Assembly (NCBI GenBank): GCA_020852775.1
Contig: JADZAD010000072.1
Location: forward strand, 1 to 5,601
Length of the DNA stretch: 5,601 bases
From: Anaerolineae bacterium
Lineage (GTDB): Bacteria; Chloroflexota; Anaerolineae; Aggregatilineales; UBA3940
Reading direction: 5' to 3'
Under the pieces are notes generated by a model, which saw only the letters and a list, made by a program, of their open reading frames with translations, did not search any database and was not told the DNA's origin. Of this stretch, positions 4,607 to 5,601 are shown piece by piece. Made by a program: the position numbers and the translations under genes. How positions within the stretch are numbered: position 1 is the stretch's first letter; the number at the start of each line of letters is the position of its first letter.

Positions 4607-5485
4607 CTACTGCTCCGAGGACGGACGCGCGGCGATGCGCTCGTTCAGGATGCGCTGCAGCGTCCGTCCGGTGAGGGAGGTGCGCTCATCGCGCAGCAGG
4701 GGCAGGATGGCGCGTGAGCGGTGAAGCTGGTTGAGGTCAATTGTCGAGGTCAGCAGCGCCTCGTCAAAATACGGGGCCTTTACGACCAGTTCACCGTCCG
4801 GGTTATAAACCATTGAGCCGCCCCAGAAGTTGCGCCCGTCTTCAAAGCCGACCCGGTTGGTATGCACCACGAAGCTGGTGAACAGCCCGGCGTAGGCCTG
4901 CGTGACATGCTCGACCCAGCGGGCGCTGCTCAACACGTCCCCGGTATCGAGGCCACGCCCGGGGCTGGCCGAGGAGAGGATCAGCAGGTCGGCGCCGTCC
5001 AGCCACAACAGGTACGGCGGGCTGGCGTGCCAGAAGTCCTCGCAGATCAGCATTCCCACCCGCCCGAAGCGCGTATCGAAGGCGCGAATCTCATCCCCGA
5101 GGGCGAAGTAGCGCGACTCGTCAAACATGCCGTAGGTAGGCAGGTAGCACTTATGATGCACGTGCTTCACCTCCCCGCGGCTGAGATATGCAGAGGCGAT
5201 GTAGAAGCGGTGGCGCACGTCGTAGTCTACGAAGCCGACGACGAGGTCAAGGTCGTGGCTGGCCTCGAAAAGCGGCCTGAAGATCGGGTTGTCGGGTGTG
5301 GGCGGGGTGGCGACCTCGTAGGCGATGTCCTGAAGCATGTAGCCGGTCAGCGAGAGTTCCGGAAAGCACAGCAGGTCAACGCTCTGCTTCCGCGCTTCAT
5401 CAATCAGCGCCATGTGCTTGTCGAGGTTGGCCTTTACGCCGCCCAGCGTAGTCCTGATCTGCGCCTGCCCGATATTGATCTGCAT
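4607..5485 (-). CDS. Nitrilase-superfamily amidase, NAD-synthetase glutaminase-like, stand-alone
   Basis: This 292-residue carbon-nitrogen hydrolase has the complete Glu-Lys-Cys triad: E43 in LLCFPELSLTGY, K112 in HHKCYLPTYGMFDESRYF, and C148 in VGMLICEDFWH. The LP.YG.FDE.RYF and CEDFWH blocks closely resemble the glutaminase domain of glutamine-dependent NAD synthetase (NadE) rather than aliphatic nitrilases or N-carbamoylases. The ATP-dependent synthetase domain is missing: the protein ends about 25 residues after a LRDERTSLT segment (264-272), at SSEQ. It might supply ammonia to a separate NadE, or hydrolyse another amide. The ATG at 5485 has GGAAAGG six bases upstream. It is first in a leftward operon with the DUF3592-like and glycosyltransferase genes. 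The superfamily and triad are firm; the substrate is inferred. Confidence 0.88.
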   Translation of the reverse strand: MQINIGQAQIRTTLGGVKANLDKHMALIDEARKQSVDLLCFPELSLTGYMLQDIAYEVATPPTPDNPIFRPLFEASHDLDLVVGFVDYDVRHRFYIASAYLSRGEVKHVHHKCYLPTYGMFDESRYFALGDEIRAFDTRFGRVGMLICEDFWHASPPYLLWLDGADLLILSSASPGRGLDTGDVLSSARWVEHVTQAYAGLFTSFVVHTNRVGFEDGRNFWGGSMVYNPDGELVVKAPYFDEALLTSTIDLNQLHRSRAILPLLRDERTSLTGRTLQRILNERIAARPSSEQ

Positions 5486-5537
5486 GGAGAGCCTTTCCGT
5501 ACTGAACGATGTGCAGGGCGTCCGGTAACTAAGGTAC

Positions 5538-5553
5538 GATATTAGACAATATC
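5538..5553. promoter_or_regulatory. AT-rich perfect dyad upstream of the nitrilase operon, candidate operator/promoter
   Basis: GATATT-AGAC-AATATC is a perfect 6+6 inverted repeat with a 4-base spacer, centred about 60 bases upstream of the nitrilase ATG. It stands out from the GC-rich surroundings. On the minus strand it contains TAATAT (5544-5539), a possible -10 matching TATAAT at four of six positions, with no clear -35. A bound repressor here would occlude the promoter. The regulator is unknown. Confidence 0.4.
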
Positions 5554-5579
5554 AGGAGTAACAGAGGCGCCTGCTCCTG
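5553..5579. repeat. Bulged inverted repeat near the right edge
   Basis: CAGGAG (5553-5558) pairs with CTCCTG (5574-5579), and CAG (5562-5564) with CTG (5571-5573). This leaves a TAA bulge and a six-base loop. It abuts the AT-rich dyad. It might be the 3' hairpin of a gene beyond the right edge or a second protein site. No coding sequence is visible from 5486 to 5601. Confidence 0.3.
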
Positions 5580-5601
5580 GTGAATTCCGCAGCGAGAGCC
5601 C

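Noticed and set aside
3566..4717. Long rightward open frame of 383 codons opposite the glycosyltransferase and DUF3592-like genes
   Set aside because: It spans gene boundaries of well-supported proteins on the other strand and has a low-complexity Arg/Ala/Pro composition typical of antisense frames in GC-rich DNA.
4862..5545. Rightward open frame of 227 codons opposite the nitrilase gene
   Set aside because: Antisense to the catalytic triad region of a clear nitrilase; no domain resemblance.
1..5601. Mobile element, CRISPR array, toxin-antitoxin or phage-defence system
   Set aside because: No transposase, integrase, terminal repeats, regularly spaced repeats or small toxin-like pairs were seen; the genes look like ordinary chromosomal metabolism and regulation.

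Overview
This is a GC-rich bacterial window, dense in genes, with short intergenic gaps and good Shine-Dalgarno sites. The protein families and their style are most like Chloroflexota (Thermomicrobia or Chloroflexia type): a glycosyltransferase opening 'MHIAINAWFWD', a stand-alone NadE-glutaminase-like nitrilase, and an ArsR regulator beside an SQR-like flavoprotein. That assignment is inference from protein resemblance, not a search result. There is no rRNA, tRNA, transposase, CRISPR array or phage gene.

Left block, leftward transcription (about 1-593): a small ArsR/SmtB-type regulator is followed 30 bases later by the start of an SQR-like FAD/NAD(P) oxidoreductase that runs off the left edge. 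The likely theme is a sulfide, persulfide or redox response. Cysteines 17 and 23 of the regulator are candidate sensing residues.

Control region (594-811): this divergent intergenic stretch holds a perfect CRP-type palindrome (TGTGA-N6-TCACA) roughly midway between two putative promoters. It also holds GTCAC repeats about two helical turns apart, and an imperfect dyad with TATGC direct repeats just downstream of the putative arsR -10, a natural place for ArsR autorepression.

Central block, rightward (812-2895): an ADP-ribosylglycohydrolase (ARH/DraG) family enzyme is followed by a PfkB-family sugar or nucleoside kinase. A strong GC-rich hairpin with a competing upstream hairpin lies in the 62-base gap, suggesting partial termination or attenuation. 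The pair reads as a hydrolyse-then-phosphorylate salvage module for a ribosylated compound, with substrate unknown.

Right block, leftward (2947-5485): a nitrilase-superfamily amidase resembling the glutaminase domain of NAD synthetase, a two-TM DUF3592-like membrane protein starting on GTG only 3 bases later, and a GT4-type glycosyltransferase form a compact operon. It converges on the kinase gene, with an imperfect hairpin between them. Upstream of the nitrilase, at the right edge, is an AT-rich perfect dyad that may be an operator.

The most interesting candidates are the ARH-PfkB pair under a CRP-type site with an attenuator-like spacer, and the NadE-glutaminase-like protein that lacks a synthetase domain. 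ADP-ribose chemistry on one side and NAD-synthetase-like chemistry on the other hint at a shared NAD or nucleotide theme, but this is speculative.
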